From an uncultured Acidimicrobiales bacterium (GTDB lineage Bacteria; Actinomycetota; Acidimicrobiia; Acidimicrobiales; Bin134), in the NCBI GenBank assembly GCA_951813325.1, contig OX638350.1, forward strand, positions 917,029 through 981,028: a stretch of DNA of 64,000 nucleotides, read 5' to 3'. Under the pieces are notes generated by a model. It saw only the letters and a program-made list of their open reading frames with translations, did no database searches and was not told the DNA's origin. A program made the position numbers and the translations under genes. Every line of letters starts with the position of its first letter. The first letter of the stretch is position 1. This document shows positions 8,300-15,937 of this stretch, piece after piece.

Positions 8300-9453
8300 A
8301 GGGGCTCTACGCGATGAAGTTGGGGCGTCGGGTTCTGATTTTTGTGACGGGTTGGGTTTCGCGTGGTTTTTGTCCGGCTGCCAGGAGTATGGGTAGCCGG
8401 TGGTTGTTGAGGTTGCGGAGGCCTCGGGCGGAGCGTTTGGCGTCTTTGGTCTTGGCGTTGGCGGCCTCGGTGCGCCCGTTGTGGGTGCGGGTGCGGGTGC
8501 TGGTTGTGGTCTCGTCGCGCCGGCGGCCCAGGGTGTGGGCGAGCCGGTGCGGCTCGGGGCCGGACTCGGGGGCGGTGCACCATTCGATGGCGTCGTCGAG
8601 GCGGTGCTCGGCTTGTTCGGGGTCTGTGGTTTTGAACACGGACCGGACTTTCTCTTCAGCCGTCCCAGCAGTCGGCCACCTCGTCGTGGGGGCCGCTTTG
8701 GTCCAGGGCTGATTGCAGGCGCATGTGGCCTCGGGCGTCGAGGCGCTCGGCGCCTGTCAAAAGGAGTTCGCGGATCCCGTAGAGGGGGTCGCCTTTTCGG
8801 CCGCGGTGGCCGGTGGTCTCGTTGTGGGTGCGCTGGCGGCACTTGGTCACCGCCTGGTTCGCCAGGCCCATGATGCGGGGACGGGTCCGCGGCGATCTGT
8901 GCGCCGGCCGAGAGGCGCCCGGCGCCGATCCCGTGTTTGACGGCGCTGGGGTAGCCCTCACAGGGATCCACACAGACAACTTCGATAGAGCCGGCCCGCC
9001 ACCGGGGCTGTTGTTGGAGCCATCGCCGCAAACCAGCGGCACCTCGCCCGTCGAACACGTCGATCACCCAGCCGGCGGCGTCGATTGCGGCGGCGGTGAA
9101 CCGGCGCCGGCGGGTGGCCGAGGACATGGCCGTCTCATCGAACCCGACCCGCGCGGCCGGGCCCACCCGGGCGGGACCGCCGGCCTGCCCACAAGCGACC
9201 GCCTCGACCGCGGACCACACCGTGGGCCACCCCACGCCAAGCCGGCGGGCCAAAGACGCAACCAACCCCTCCACCGCGCCCACGCCGGTCACCTCGAACC
9301 CCGCCGCGCCGAACCACACCGCTGAACTACCCTGAACCACCAGAGGCCTCCCGACTCTTGGACTAACTGATCAGCCACAAGAAACGGCGAGACCCCCGAC
9401 TCAGTGGCAGACCCCCACAATCACCCCAGTCCCAGCCTCAACGCGAAGACCCG
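8300..9453 (-). mobile_element. Decayed ISL3-type insertion sequence
   Basis: The transposase remnant is bounded by imperfect inverted ends. At the left GGGGCTCTACGCGATGAAG (8301-8319) overlaps the transposase stop. At the right AGCCTCAACGCGAAGACC (9434-9451) is its approximate inverse. No clear target duplication is visible. The transposase is frameshifted twice, so the element cannot move by itself. The exact ends are a proposal. Confidence 0.6.
8307..9340 (-). pseudogene. ISL3-family transposase, N-truncated and frameshifted twice
   Basis: The piece begins in the helix-turn-helix region (LARRLGVGWPTVW), followed by the DDE region (ARVGFDETAM, then VVCVDPCEGYPSAV). Near 8890 one extra base moves the frame to IMGLANQAVTKCR, which reads to EVADCWDG. 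Near 8657 a second extra base is needed to continue with FKTTDPEQAEHRL. The conserved ISL3 end is NGRTEAANAKTKDAKR, then NNHRLPILLAAG. The usual N-terminal zinc-ribbon part is missing, with a stop at 9371-9373. Family assignment is secure from motif order; the gene is dead. Confidence 0.8.
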
Positions 9454-9701
9454 ATTAATGACACTTGAAATTAGACAACTAGTTATTCATCTTGCATTTG
9501 TTTGTATGCTTCTTGCGGGCAGCTACTTCTTGCTGGCGAGATATTTTGCAAATCTCTTGTGACCCGTTGTGAATTGCAATTCAGCATGGATCGAGTCGCC
9601 CAAGGTTGGCATATTAGTAAGTTGCAGGTCGCGGAAAATGTGCTCTCATTCGAATTGCACGATATCAAGATTGCAAATGCCTCTCTTATCAAATTGCCAC
9701 T
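9454..9701. other. AT-rich intergenic stretch
   Basis: This stretch between the IS end and the oxidoreductase gene is clearly poorer in GC than its surroundings. A 67-codon plus-strand frame (9502-9705) overlaps the next start as ATGA, but it has no recognisable domain and a poor start context, so I do not call it a gene. The region probably holds the promoter for the gene at 9702. Confidence 0.4.
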
Positions 9702-10613
9702 ATGAGATTTAGCGTTTGGCCGGCGTTGGAGCGGACTTGGGAAGAGGTTCTTGAGCTTGCCCTGCGCTCAGAGGAGACCGGGTGGGATGGAGCGTGGGTG
9801 GCGGATCACCTCATGCTGGAAGAGCCGCGAGAGAGCCAGGAAGGGGTGCTGGAGGTGTGGAGCACGCTGGCTGGGCTGGCGGCAACAACTAGTCGGATCA
9901 CCTTGGGTTCGTTGGTGTGCTCGATGACCTATCGGCATCCGGCGGTGTTGGCGTCGGCGGCGGTGACATGCGATCACATCAGCAATGGAAGGTTCATTCT
10001 TGGGGTCGGAGCGGGGTGGCAGGAGAACGAGCACAGGGCGTATGGATTCGAGTTGGGCGACTTGAAGACGAGGTCGGATCGGCTTGAGGAAGGCTGTCGG
10101 GCTATTCGAGGGCTGCTTGAGAACGAAAGTTGGACTATGCAGTCGCAGTATTTCTCATTCGAGGAAGCGCCCCGATACCCCAAGCCTGTGAAGGGGAGGC
10201 TTCCGCTACTGGTTGGAGGCAAGGGGGAGCGTCGGACACTGCGCACAGCGGCGATGTACGCCGATTGGTGGAACGCATGGGTGGATGCAGAGGCTCTGCG
10301 GCACAAGCGTCGGTTGCTCCGCCGGCACTGCGAAGAGGTCGGACGTGACCCCGATGAGGTGCGGTGCTCGATCCAGGCGTTCCTGTGCTTGAGCGAAGAC
10401 CCAGAAGTGCAGCGTGAGTTTGTCGGTCGAGCTGGGCGGCGACCAACTCTGATGGGCTCAGTCGAAGCGGTGACTGATCAGGTTGGCCAGCTCCGCGAAG
10501 CCGGGGCTGAGGAGCTCATCATCCCCGACTGGACCTACGAGTCTTTGTCTCGCCGAGACGACGAACTCGACCAGTTCATCTCGGAGGTAGCTCCTTCCAT
10601 TTGGGGTCGCTGA
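9702..10613 (+). CDS. LLM-class F420-dependent oxidoreductase
   Basis: The 303 aa protein is a complete luciferase-like TIM-barrel enzyme. MRFSVWPALERTWEEVLELA starts the first strand, GWDGAWVADHLM is the substrate and flavin loop, and RFILGVGAGWQENEHRAYGF is the typical central motif. RLPLLVGGKGERRTLRTAA and a C-terminal segment LIIPDWTYESLSRRDDEL complete it. Such proteins usually use coenzyme F420, whose biosynthesis gene fbiD/cofC is in this window. The substrate is unknown. Its last 90 codons occur a second time at 11430-11702. The gene stands alone, between the IS remnant and vapBC. Confidence 0.85.
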   Translation: MRFSVWPALERTWEEVLELALRSEETGWDGAWVADHLMLEEPRESQEGVLEVWSTLAGLAATTSRITLGSLVCSMTYRHPAVLASAAVTCDHISNGRFILGVGAGWQENEHRAYGFELGDLKTRSDRLEEGCRAIRGLLENESWTMQSQYFSFEEAPRYPKPVKGRLPLLVGGKGERRTLRTAAMYADWWNAWVDAEALRHKRRLLRRHCEEVGRDPDEVRCSIQAFLCLSEDPEVQREFVGRAGRRPTLMGSVEAVTDQVGQLREAGAEELIIPDWTYESLSRRDDELDQFISEVAPSIWGR

Positions 10614-10669
10614 CTCAATTGGCGGGTTAGTTGTTTGATCCTGTCTTTGAGATTGATATCTTGAAGGGC

Positions 10670-10876
10670 ATGGCAAAGACATCTATTGATGTGGATAGAG
10701 ATATCGCTGAACAGGCCGCTGCGATACTTGGGACTACGACGCTGAGAGAGACAGTCAACGCTTCGCTGCTAGAGATCGTCAACGCCAAGCGCCGACTCGA
10801 ACTAGTGACTCTTCTAGGCGAGGAGGGCAGATTCGACTTCGATGCGGCTGAACAAGCCTGGGGAGGCGACGCGTAG
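10670..10876 (+). CDS. vapB: VapB-type antitoxin
   Basis: This 68 aa protein, MAKTSIDVDRDIAEQAAAIL, then TTLRETVNASLLEIV, is the ribbon-helix-helix/VapB (DUF2191-like) layout with a C-terminal toxin-binding tail rich in acidic and tryptophan residues. The frame is open from 10631, but family members start at the MAKTSID position, so ATG 10670 is preferred even though the purine stretch before it is only one or two bases away. Its TAG overlaps the GTG of vapC by one base. It should neutralise VapC and repress its own promoter. Confidence 0.8.
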   Translation: MAKTSIDVDRDIAEQAAAILGTTTLRETVNASLLEIVNAKRRLELVTLLGEEGRFDFDAAEQAWGGDA

Positions 10877-11295
10877 TGGCACGGGCCACCCATCTGGCCG
10901 ACACGAGTGCCTTTGCCCGATTGTCGAAACCTGCGGTCGCTGCGGCGGTTGCCCCTTTGATTGCCGAGGGGCGGATCGCATTGTGCCCTCCCGTGATGTT
11001 CGAACTGGGATTCAGCGCCCGAAACGCGGTGGACCATGAGGCGATCATGAGCCGTCTCGATGCGTTTGACTCCGTGCCGGCTACCAACGCCGACCACCAC
11101 CGAGCGATAGGGATACAAAGGCAGCTGGCGGAGCGCGGCCAGCATCGTGCGCTTTCTCTGGTTGATGCTCTCGTCGCCGCGGTGGCCGAAGCTCGCCAGT
11201 TGATTGTCTTGCACTACGACGCCGATTTCGAGCTAGTTGCCGAGATCACCGGCCAACCCCACCAATGGGTGTTGGAGCGCGGCACCGTCGACTAG
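10876..11295 (+). CDS. vapC: VapC-type PIN-domain ribonuclease toxin
   Basis: The 139 aa PIN protein begins at GTG 10876. The acidic residues of the fold appear in HLADTSAFARL (first Asp), CPPVMFELGFSAR (Glu), SLVDALVAAVAEAR and HYDADFELV (last Asp pair). Length and order are standard for VapC. It is translationally coupled to vapB. VapC toxins cleave tRNA or rRNA when the antitoxin is degraded; the specific target cannot be read from sequence. The pair is inserted between two copies of an oxidoreductase 3' end. Confidence 0.85.
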   Translation: MARATHLADTSAFARLSKPAVAAAVAPLIAEGRIALCPPVMFELGFSARNAVDHEAIMSRLDAFDSVPATNADHHRAIGIQRQLAERGQHRALSLVDALVAAVAEARQLIVLHYDADFELVAEITGQPHQWVLERGTVD

Positions 11296-11319
11296 CCGCG
11301 CAGAGAAGAAGTTCGGCTG

Positions 11320-11373
11320 CTACTGCCTGCGCAGATAGACAGTCCAGTTGGTGAGGCCGACGAGGGCGCCGAG
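11320..11373 (-). pseudogene. Relic of a formate/nitrite transporter gene 3' end
   Basis: Read on the minus strand, this segment encodes GALVGLTNWTVYLRRQ followed by a stop, exactly the last 16 residues of the intact FNT gene at 15938-16756. The DNA differs at many synonymous positions. It therefore comes from a diverged paralogue or relative, not from a fresh copy of that gene. Upstream homology is lost in a short tandem of GAGGTTCCCCC (about 11370-11395). Confidence 0.75.
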
Positions 11374-11429
11374 GTTCCCCCTGAGGTTCCCCCCTAATCG
11401 TGGAGGGGTTGTTTTTGAGGATTAGGGGT

Positions 11430-11702
11430 GTGGGGCGTGACCCGGATGAAGTGAGATGTTCGACCCAGGCGTTCCTGTGCTTGAGCGAAGACTTGGACGT
11501 TCAACGCGATTTCGTCAGTCAAGCAGGCAGGCGGCCAACGCTGGTGGGCTCAGTCGAAGCGGTGATTGATCAAGTCGGCCAGCTCCGCGAGGCAGGTGCC
11601 AACGAGCTCATCATCCCTGATTGGACCTATGAGTCCCTGTCCCGGCGAGACGACGAACTAGAACAGTTCATGTCAGAGGTGGTCCCGTCAGCTAGGGACT
11701 AG
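11430..11702 (+). pseudogene. Second copy of the oxidoreductase 3' end
   Basis: About 90 codons (from GRDPDEVRCSTQAF through LIIPDWTYESLSRRDDELEQ) match the C-terminus of the LLM enzyme at 9702-10613 with a few substitutions such as EDLDVQRDFV for EDPEVQREFV. The N-terminal two thirds are missing. A 100-codon frame from GTG 11400 is open but cannot make a TIM barrel. It forms, with the intact gene, a direct repeat of roughly 270 bases around vapBC. Confidence 0.8.
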
Positions 11703-12003
11703 CGTTCGCTACGTCCTGGGTCTTGAGTAGTGGTTCGTAGTGGTCTTGGGTGTCCTGGGCTGAGAGGCCGAGGATTTCCCCGATCCGTGCCCAAGTAGAA
11801 CCACATGCTCGAGCTGCTGAAATCGCCTCGAGGAGCTGGGGTTTGTTCGTCGGGCTGGCTGCTGCTGCACACCCTAGGTAGAACTCGGCGACGGGAATTT
11901 CCTGGGCCTCTGACCAGTCAAAGGCCTCGCACCAGTCGGCCACCTCGTCCCAGTCGCCGCTTGCCTCGGCCTTGGCGATCAATTCTTGAAGGGGTTGGGA
12001 CAT
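11692..12003 (-). CDS. HTH-like small protein, probable antitoxin partner
   Basis: This is a 103 aa protein, MSQPLQELIAKAEASGDWDE, with a helix-turn-helix-like C-terminal half (AARACGSTWARIGEILGLSA, then TQDHYEPLL). The ATG at 12003 has GAGG eight bases upstream. A GTG at 12012 would overlap the preceding frame. It lies five bases downstream of the small toxin-like frame 12009-12245 and probably forms an operon with it. The HTH suggests an autoregulating antitoxin. Assignment is from context and fold impression; no named family is recognised. Its 3' end overlaps the relic on the other strand. Confidence 0.6.
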   Translation of the reverse strand: MSQPLQELIAKAEASGDWDEVADWCEAFDWSEAQEIPVAEFYLGCAAAASPTNKPQLLEAISAARACGSTWARIGEILGLSAQDTQDHYEPLLKTQDVANASP

Positions 12004-12008
12004 GTCAT

Positions 12009-12245
12009 TCACCTCAAGTAGTTAGGCCGTGCCTTCATCGCATGAATGATTCTAGGGGCTTCGCCCGTTCTCGCGATTCCTACTTCCAGCATGCGACCGC
12101 TGGGGTCGGCACCCATGAACATCAATGGATCGTCCATTGGAATGATGCGAATGGTGTTTCGGCAGGCGTGGAGGGCATCGTCTTCCGAAATCTCATGTCG
12201 CCGCGCGCTTGCGGCGAATCGCAGCTTTGTGAAATTGAAATATAT
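12009..12245 (-). CDS. Small toxin-like protein, start codon unclear
   Basis: An open frame of 78 codons with no ATG, GTG or TTG near its beginning runs from just after a TAA (12246-12248) to a TGA at 12009. Its core reads RRHEISEDDALHACRNTIRI, then GADPSGRMLEVGIAR and RIIHAMKARPNYL. The last motif (IHAM-x-A-R near the C-terminus) resembles small actinobacterial toxins related to the BrnT/RelE type. It precedes the HTH gene by five bases, the common toxin-antitoxin order. Either it uses an unusual start (for example CTG, or leaderless ATA) or its start has been lost by mutation. Confidence 0.5.
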   Translation of the reverse strand: MYFNFTKLRFAASARRHEISEDDALHACRNTIRIIPMDDPLMFMGADPSGRMLEVGIARTGEAPRIIHAMKARPNYLR

Positions 12246-12248
12246 TTA

Positions 12249-12277
12249 AATATCATAGTATCACTTGATCTAGTCAA
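12249..12277 (-). promoter_or_regulatory. Putative promoter of the small toxin-antitoxin pair
   Basis: On the minus strand TTGACT (12272-12277) is followed after 17 bases by GATATT (12249-12254). A better -10, TATGAT (12252-12257), sits at a 14-base spacing. Transcription would start very near the first codons of the toxin-like frame, leaving almost no leader. The assignment is by eye. Confidence 0.35.
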
Positions 12278-12551
12278 GGTCTGAGACGGGGGCTGGTGGG
12301 CGGGGTCGGCGGGCGATGAGGGCAGCAGTGGAGATCGCGCCGATCGCGATCAGGGTCAGCGCGGTGACGAGGACGGTATCGATCTCGACCGCGATTTGGT
12401 GAATGAGGGCAGCACCGCCAATGGCAAGGAACACCAGGCCGCTCATCAGGGCCAGGAGGTTCACGGGGTGGCGATTCAGCCTTTTCGCCTGATCGCCGCG
12501 ATCGGGGTTGTTGGGGGAATGTTCCATGGGATCGGGATGGCGTTTCGACAT
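12270..12551 (-). CDS. Small two-helix membrane protein
   Basis: This is a 93 aa protein with a hydrophilic N-terminus (MSKRHPDPMEHSPNNPDRGD) and two membrane segments (LLALMSGLVFLAIGGAALI, then VLVTALTLIAIGAISTAALI), ending in a proline/arginine-rich tail. AGGAGA precedes the ATG by six bases. It lies 20 bases after the stop of the PspC-LiaF gene on the same strand, so it is probably the last gene of that operon. A role in envelope-stress sensing is inferred from position only; no family is recognised. Confidence 0.65.
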   Translation of the reverse strand: MSKRHPDPMEHSPNNPDRGDQAKRLNRHPVNLLALMSGLVFLAIGGAALIHQIAVEIDTVLVTALTLIAIGAISTAALIARRPRPPAPVSDLD

Positions 12552-12571
12552 TGGTATCTCCTGAACTGTCC

Positions 12572-13894
12572 TTATGCGTTCAAACCGGGTGAACCGGGGA
12601 GGATTCGGACTATGCCGAAGCCGAGATCCAGGTCAAGGTGCAGGGTGCCGTTGGAGGGCTCAGGCTGGTCCCACGATGCATTTACGTTCTTGTCCACGCC
12701 ACTCTCCATGATTGTCGGGTCACTTCTGAGCAATCCCCACTTGTCAAACGGTGACGGGTCCATGTGCAGATCGCCAGCACCGATGTGAGCGTTCAGTTCA
12801 AGGCTGATATCTGCTGGCACAAAGACCAGAAGCTCGCCGATGGTGAGCCCGAGGTCCAATGTCGCGCTCTGGCCGCGGAAATCGACTTCCCGGAGGTCGA
12901 CCACCATCCTGCCGATCCCGTGCCGGTATTCGGCCTCCAATTCCCCGAGGTTGGTTGCCTCGACCCGCTCGGTTCCAATTCCCGACCACATAGAGCGGAT
13001 ATCAGCGGCTATCCCGAGGATCAGGACGGCTGAAAGCAGAGCTCCCAGAAGTATCAATCCATGAGCTCGTCCAAGGAAGGAAGACATCACTAAGACTGCG
13101 CCGACAAATAGAACCAGCACGGCAACGAGCAGAGTCGGGTCTGTGTCGAACACGTCGAAACGGTCGAGCATCACTGCCCCGCCGACAAAAATCAGCATGA
13201 CCGCGCTCGCGATCGGCCCGAGGAACGATCGCTCGCGCCGCCGTCGCTGGCGTCGAGAGCGTCGCCGGCGGCGGGCGGAGGCTCGACGCGTCTGAGCTCT
13301 GAGGCGCGCCCGGCGGCGACCGGTGGGGGCGAGCGGGCCGCCGCCGGGGGAATCTGCCGACCCGGTCGGTGCCTTCACATCCATCGTCGACACCGCAGCC
13401 GCGGCGGCCACCGGCGAGCTTGCCGCTTCCTGCGGGGGCTGCCCAGACCGATGCGGTGAGGGTTGCGAGGCTTTGGGCCGCCACATGAGCCATGCGCCGG
13501 CCGCGATGAGGGCGACGGCCAGCAGGACGACGACGACAGCCCCATTGGACAAGAACTTGGCGAGGAGGTCCAACAGCAGCGGACCAAGCAGGAACACGCT
13601 GATTGCGGTCGCCGCCAAGAGAAGCAGTGCTCCGGCCATGCTGCGAAATCGGTGGGGGGAGTCGCCCCGCAGGGTGTTGGCCAGAATGCTGGGCGACCCA
13701 TCCCGGTGGGGAAGACAGAGCCAGCCCAAGAAGTACAGCCACAAGCCGGCCCCGCCGACGAACGTCAGCAGGATAAAACCGACCCGGATTGAAACGGAAT
13801 TGACGCCGGCCAAGCTCCCGATCCCGCCAGCGACACCGGAGATGATCCGGTCGTCAGCGCTCCGGCGCAGGGACTGCATCTTGTTGTCGGCCAT
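12572..13894 (-). CDS. PspC-domain protein with LiaF-like C-terminus
   Basis: This 440 aa protein starts at ATG 13894 (MADNKMQSLRRSADDRIISG). Residues about 10-70 are a PspC domain (GVAGGIGSLAGVNSVSIRVG, then WLYFLGWLCLP). Several membrane helices follow, with an arginine-rich loop (RRARLRAQTRRASARRRRR). The C-terminal 120 residues are a beta-rich domain (MVVDLREVDFRGQSATLDLG, then IGAGDLHMDPS) like the LiaF/cell-wall-active-antibiotic response domain. It is divergent from a PspC-headed histidine kinase and its regulator. LiaF proteins inhibit their kinase until the envelope is damaged, which is the likely role here. Confidence 0.75.
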   Translation of the reverse strand: MADNKMQSLRRSADDRIISGVAGGIGSLAGVNSVSIRVGFILLTFVGGAGLWLYFLGWLCLPHRDGSPSILANTLRGDSPHRFRSMAGALLLLAATAISVFLLGPLLLDLLAKFLSNGAVVVVLLAVALIAAGAWLMWRPKASQPSPHRSGQPPQEAASSPVAAAAAVSTMDVKAPTGSADSPGGGPLAPTGRRRARLRAQTRRASARRRRRSRRQRRRRERSFLGPIASAVMLIFVGGAVMLDRFDVFDTDPTLLVAVLVLFVGAVLVMSSFLGRAHGLILLGALLSAVLILGIAADIRSMWSGIGTERVEATNLGELEAEYRHGIGRMVVDLREVDFRGQSATLDLGLTIGELLVFVPADISLELNAHIGAGDLHMDPSPFDKWGLLRSDPTIMESGVDKNVNASWDQPEPSNGTLHLDLDLGFGIVRILPGSPGLNA

Positions 13895-14022
13895 GTCTTC
13901 ATCATCGCCTTGTCGAAGCCGACTCCCCATAGGGGGTTTCCCTGATATTCCCCTGAGAGGCGGGACAGTGGTCAGGGTTGTTCCCCAGAGCCACCACCCG
14001 GTTGCCATGCGACAATGAGGGC

Positions 14023-15174
14023 ATGGGTGTGAGCCGATTGGCTCGGTCGGGCACTGATCGGATGGCAGGCGGGGTATGCGGCGGCATCGCCCTGAATCTC
14101 GGCATGGAGCCGGTTGTCGTGCGGACCGCTTTCGTCGCCCTCACGGCGGCTTGGGTCAGTGTTCCGCTCTACCTGCTGGCATGGGCGCTGCTGCCTGCCC
14201 GCCATAACGAGGAAGAGCCCGAGGCACTCCAGGCACGGCTGGCCAATCGGCGGGCCCTCGGGTTGGGCCTGATGGTGGTTGGAGTGGTCCTGTTGGCCCG
14301 ACAGCTTCGAATCACCGCTCCCGACGAAGTGCTATGGCCCTTTCTATGCGTCACCACCGGCTTCGGATTCATCGCCCGGCAGGCACGACCGATGGCTTGG
14401 GTCGGGACGGCAGGGGCCCTGAGATCGGCGCTACGGGTGGCCTTGGGCGTAATCGTGGTCGCTGGCGGCGTGGTCACGCTGATCGCGGCCAATGTCTCCC
14501 CGGGTGTGGTGTTCGATGGGGCGCTACCCGCTGCGCTGGTGGCGGGCGGGCTGGCTTTGATCCTCGGTCCCTGGATAGCTGTGCTGGCGAGGGATCGTTG
14601 GGAGGAGCGCTGGCTGCGCGTCCGGGCTGACGAACGGGCCGAGGTAGCCGCGCACCTGCACGACTCGGTGCTCCAGACTCTGGCCCTCATTCAGCGGACC
14701 GACGACCCGAGCCGGGTGGCCGCGCTGGCCCGCCGCCAAGAGCGGGAGCTGCGGGACTGGCTGTATGCGGAGGAGTCGGATCCATCGGAGAGGACCCTTC
14801 GCACGGCGATTGAGCAGGCAGCCACCGAAGTCGAGGATCTCCACGGTGTGCGTATCGACGTGGTGTCGGTAGGCGACGCGGTGCTTGACGTGCCGCTGGA
14901 ATCGCTGGTAGCTGCAACAGGGGAGGCGATGACCAACGCGGCCCGGTGGTCGGGACGGGACAAGTTCTCTTTGTTCGTGGAAGTGGGGGAGGAGGTGGCC
15001 GAGGCGTTCGTGCGCGACACCGGCCTCGGGTTCGACCCCGCAGCGGTGGGTGACAACCGGGTGGGCATACGGGAGTCCATCGTGGGGCGGATGCGCCGGG
15101 CGGGGGGCGAATGCGAGATTCGAAGCGCGCCCGGTGAGGGCACCGAGGTCCATCTCCGCTTGGTTCGGCATTGA
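14023..15174 (+). CDS. Sensor histidine kinase with N-terminal PspC domain
   Basis: This 383 aa protein has a PspC domain at residues about 5-65 (SGTDRMAGGVCGGIALNLG, then LYLLAWALLP). Four membrane helices follow. A HisKA_3-type dimerisation helix carries HLHDSVLQTLALIQR near residue 215, and an HATPase domain has GEAMTNAARWSG (N-box), RDTGLGFDP (G1) and GIRESIVGRMRRAGGECEI. It starts at ATG 14023; GTG 14029 has better spacing to GAGG and is an alternative. It is followed by the NarL-type regulator, making a two-component system, and is divergent from the PspC-LiaF gene, so the set resembles LiaFSR. Confidence 0.85.
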   Translation: MGVSRLARSGTDRMAGGVCGGIALNLGMEPVVVRTAFVALTAAWVSVPLYLLAWALLPARHNEEEPEALQARLANRRALGLGLMVVGVVLLARQLRITAPDEVLWPFLCVTTGFGFIARQARPMAWVGTAGALRSALRVALGVIVVAGGVVTLIAANVSPGVVFDGALPAALVAGGLALILGPWIAVLARDRWEERWLRVRADERAEVAAHLHDSVLQTLALIQRTDDPSRVAALARRQERELRDWLYAEESDPSERTLRTAIEQAATEVEDLHGVRIDVVSVGDAVLDVPLESLVAATGEAMTNAARWSGRDKFSLFVEVGEEVAEAFVRDTGLGFDPAAVGDNRVGIRESIVGRMRRAGGECEIRSAPGEGTEVHLRLVRH

Positions 15175-15228
15175 ATCCTGCCCCGCGGCGATGCGGGCGG
15201 CGGTTCCCTGCCCGCTACCGTTCTGGGT

Positions 15229-15879
15229 GTGGTTGCTGCACCGTGCCGAGTCGTGGTTGTAGACGATCACGGGCTGTTCCGCAGCGGCGTGCGAGCTGAA
15301 TTGGGCGACCGGGTGAAGGTAGTGGGCGAAGCCGACGACGTGGCCTCGGCCGTGGCCGAGATTGAGCGCTGGTCCCCTGATGTCGTGCTGTTGGATGTCC
15401 ACTTGCCCTCGGGATCGGGTCGGGAGGTCATCGAGGCAGTGGGAGCGGCAGGGATCGACACAAACTTCTTAGCCTTGTCGGTGTCCGACGCGACCGAGGA
15501 TGTGGTGGATGTGGTCCGGGCCGGCGCCCGGGGGTACGTCACCAAGACCATCTCTGGAGATGAGTTGGTGGAGGCCATCCTGCGAGTTCGCGACGGCGAC
15601 GCAGTGCTCTCGCCCCGGCTGGCAGGCTTCGTGCTCAATGCCTTCATGCACAGTGCGCAGGCGGCTCCGTTGCTCGACGACGACCTCGATCGGCTCACTC
15701 CCCGAGAGAAGGAGGTGCTGCGCCACCTGGCCCGGGGCTACACCTACAAGGAGATCGCCCGTCGCCTGTCGATCTCGATCAAGACGGTGGAGTCCCACGC
15801 CTCAGCCGTGCTGCGCAAACTCCAGCTGTCCAACCGCAGCGAGCTCAGCCGCTGGGCGGCCGCCCGCCGCATCTGGTAG
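15229..15879 (+). CDS. NarL/LuxR-family response regulator
   Basis: This 216 aa regulator begins at GTG 15229. The receiver domain has VVVVDDHGLFRSGV (acidic pair), VVLLDVHLPSG (phospho-acceptor Asp) and YVTKTISGDELVEA (conserved Lys). The C-terminal LuxR-type HTH is LTPREKEVLRHLARGYTYKE, then IKTVESHASAVLRKL. It lies 54 bases after the kinase gene and is its natural partner. Likely targets are envelope-stress genes, including perhaps the divergent PspC-LiaF operon. All key residues are in place. Confidence 0.88.
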   Translation: MVAAPCRVVVVDDHGLFRSGVRAELGDRVKVVGEADDVASAVAEIERWSPDVVLLDVHLPSGSGREVIEAVGAAGIDTNFLALSVSDATEDVVDVVRAGARGYVTKTISGDELVEAILRVRDGDAVLSPRLAGFVLNAFMHSAQAAPLLDDDLDRLTPREKEVLRHLARGYTYKEIARRLSISIKTVESHASAVLRKLQLSNRSELSRWAAARRIW

Positions 15880-15937
15880 CCGTTGGCACACCTGGCTCGC
15901 TCGCTGCCGTTTGGTAGCGAAGCGGCGATGGTCCCGC

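Noticed and set aside
8307..9340. Programmed frameshifting of the transposase
   Set aside because: ISL3 transposases are normally a single frame, and two separate extra bases plus a missing N-terminus indicate decay.
9502..9705. 67-codon plus-strand frame ending in an ATGA overlap with the LLM gene
   Set aside because: AT-rich intergenic DNA, no recognisable domain and no convincing RBS; kept only as a note in the intergenic entry.
13323..14018. Long plus-strand frame opposite the PspC-LiaF gene
   Set aside because: Composition typical of antisense frames in GC-rich DNA; the minus strand encodes clear PspC and LiaF-like domains.
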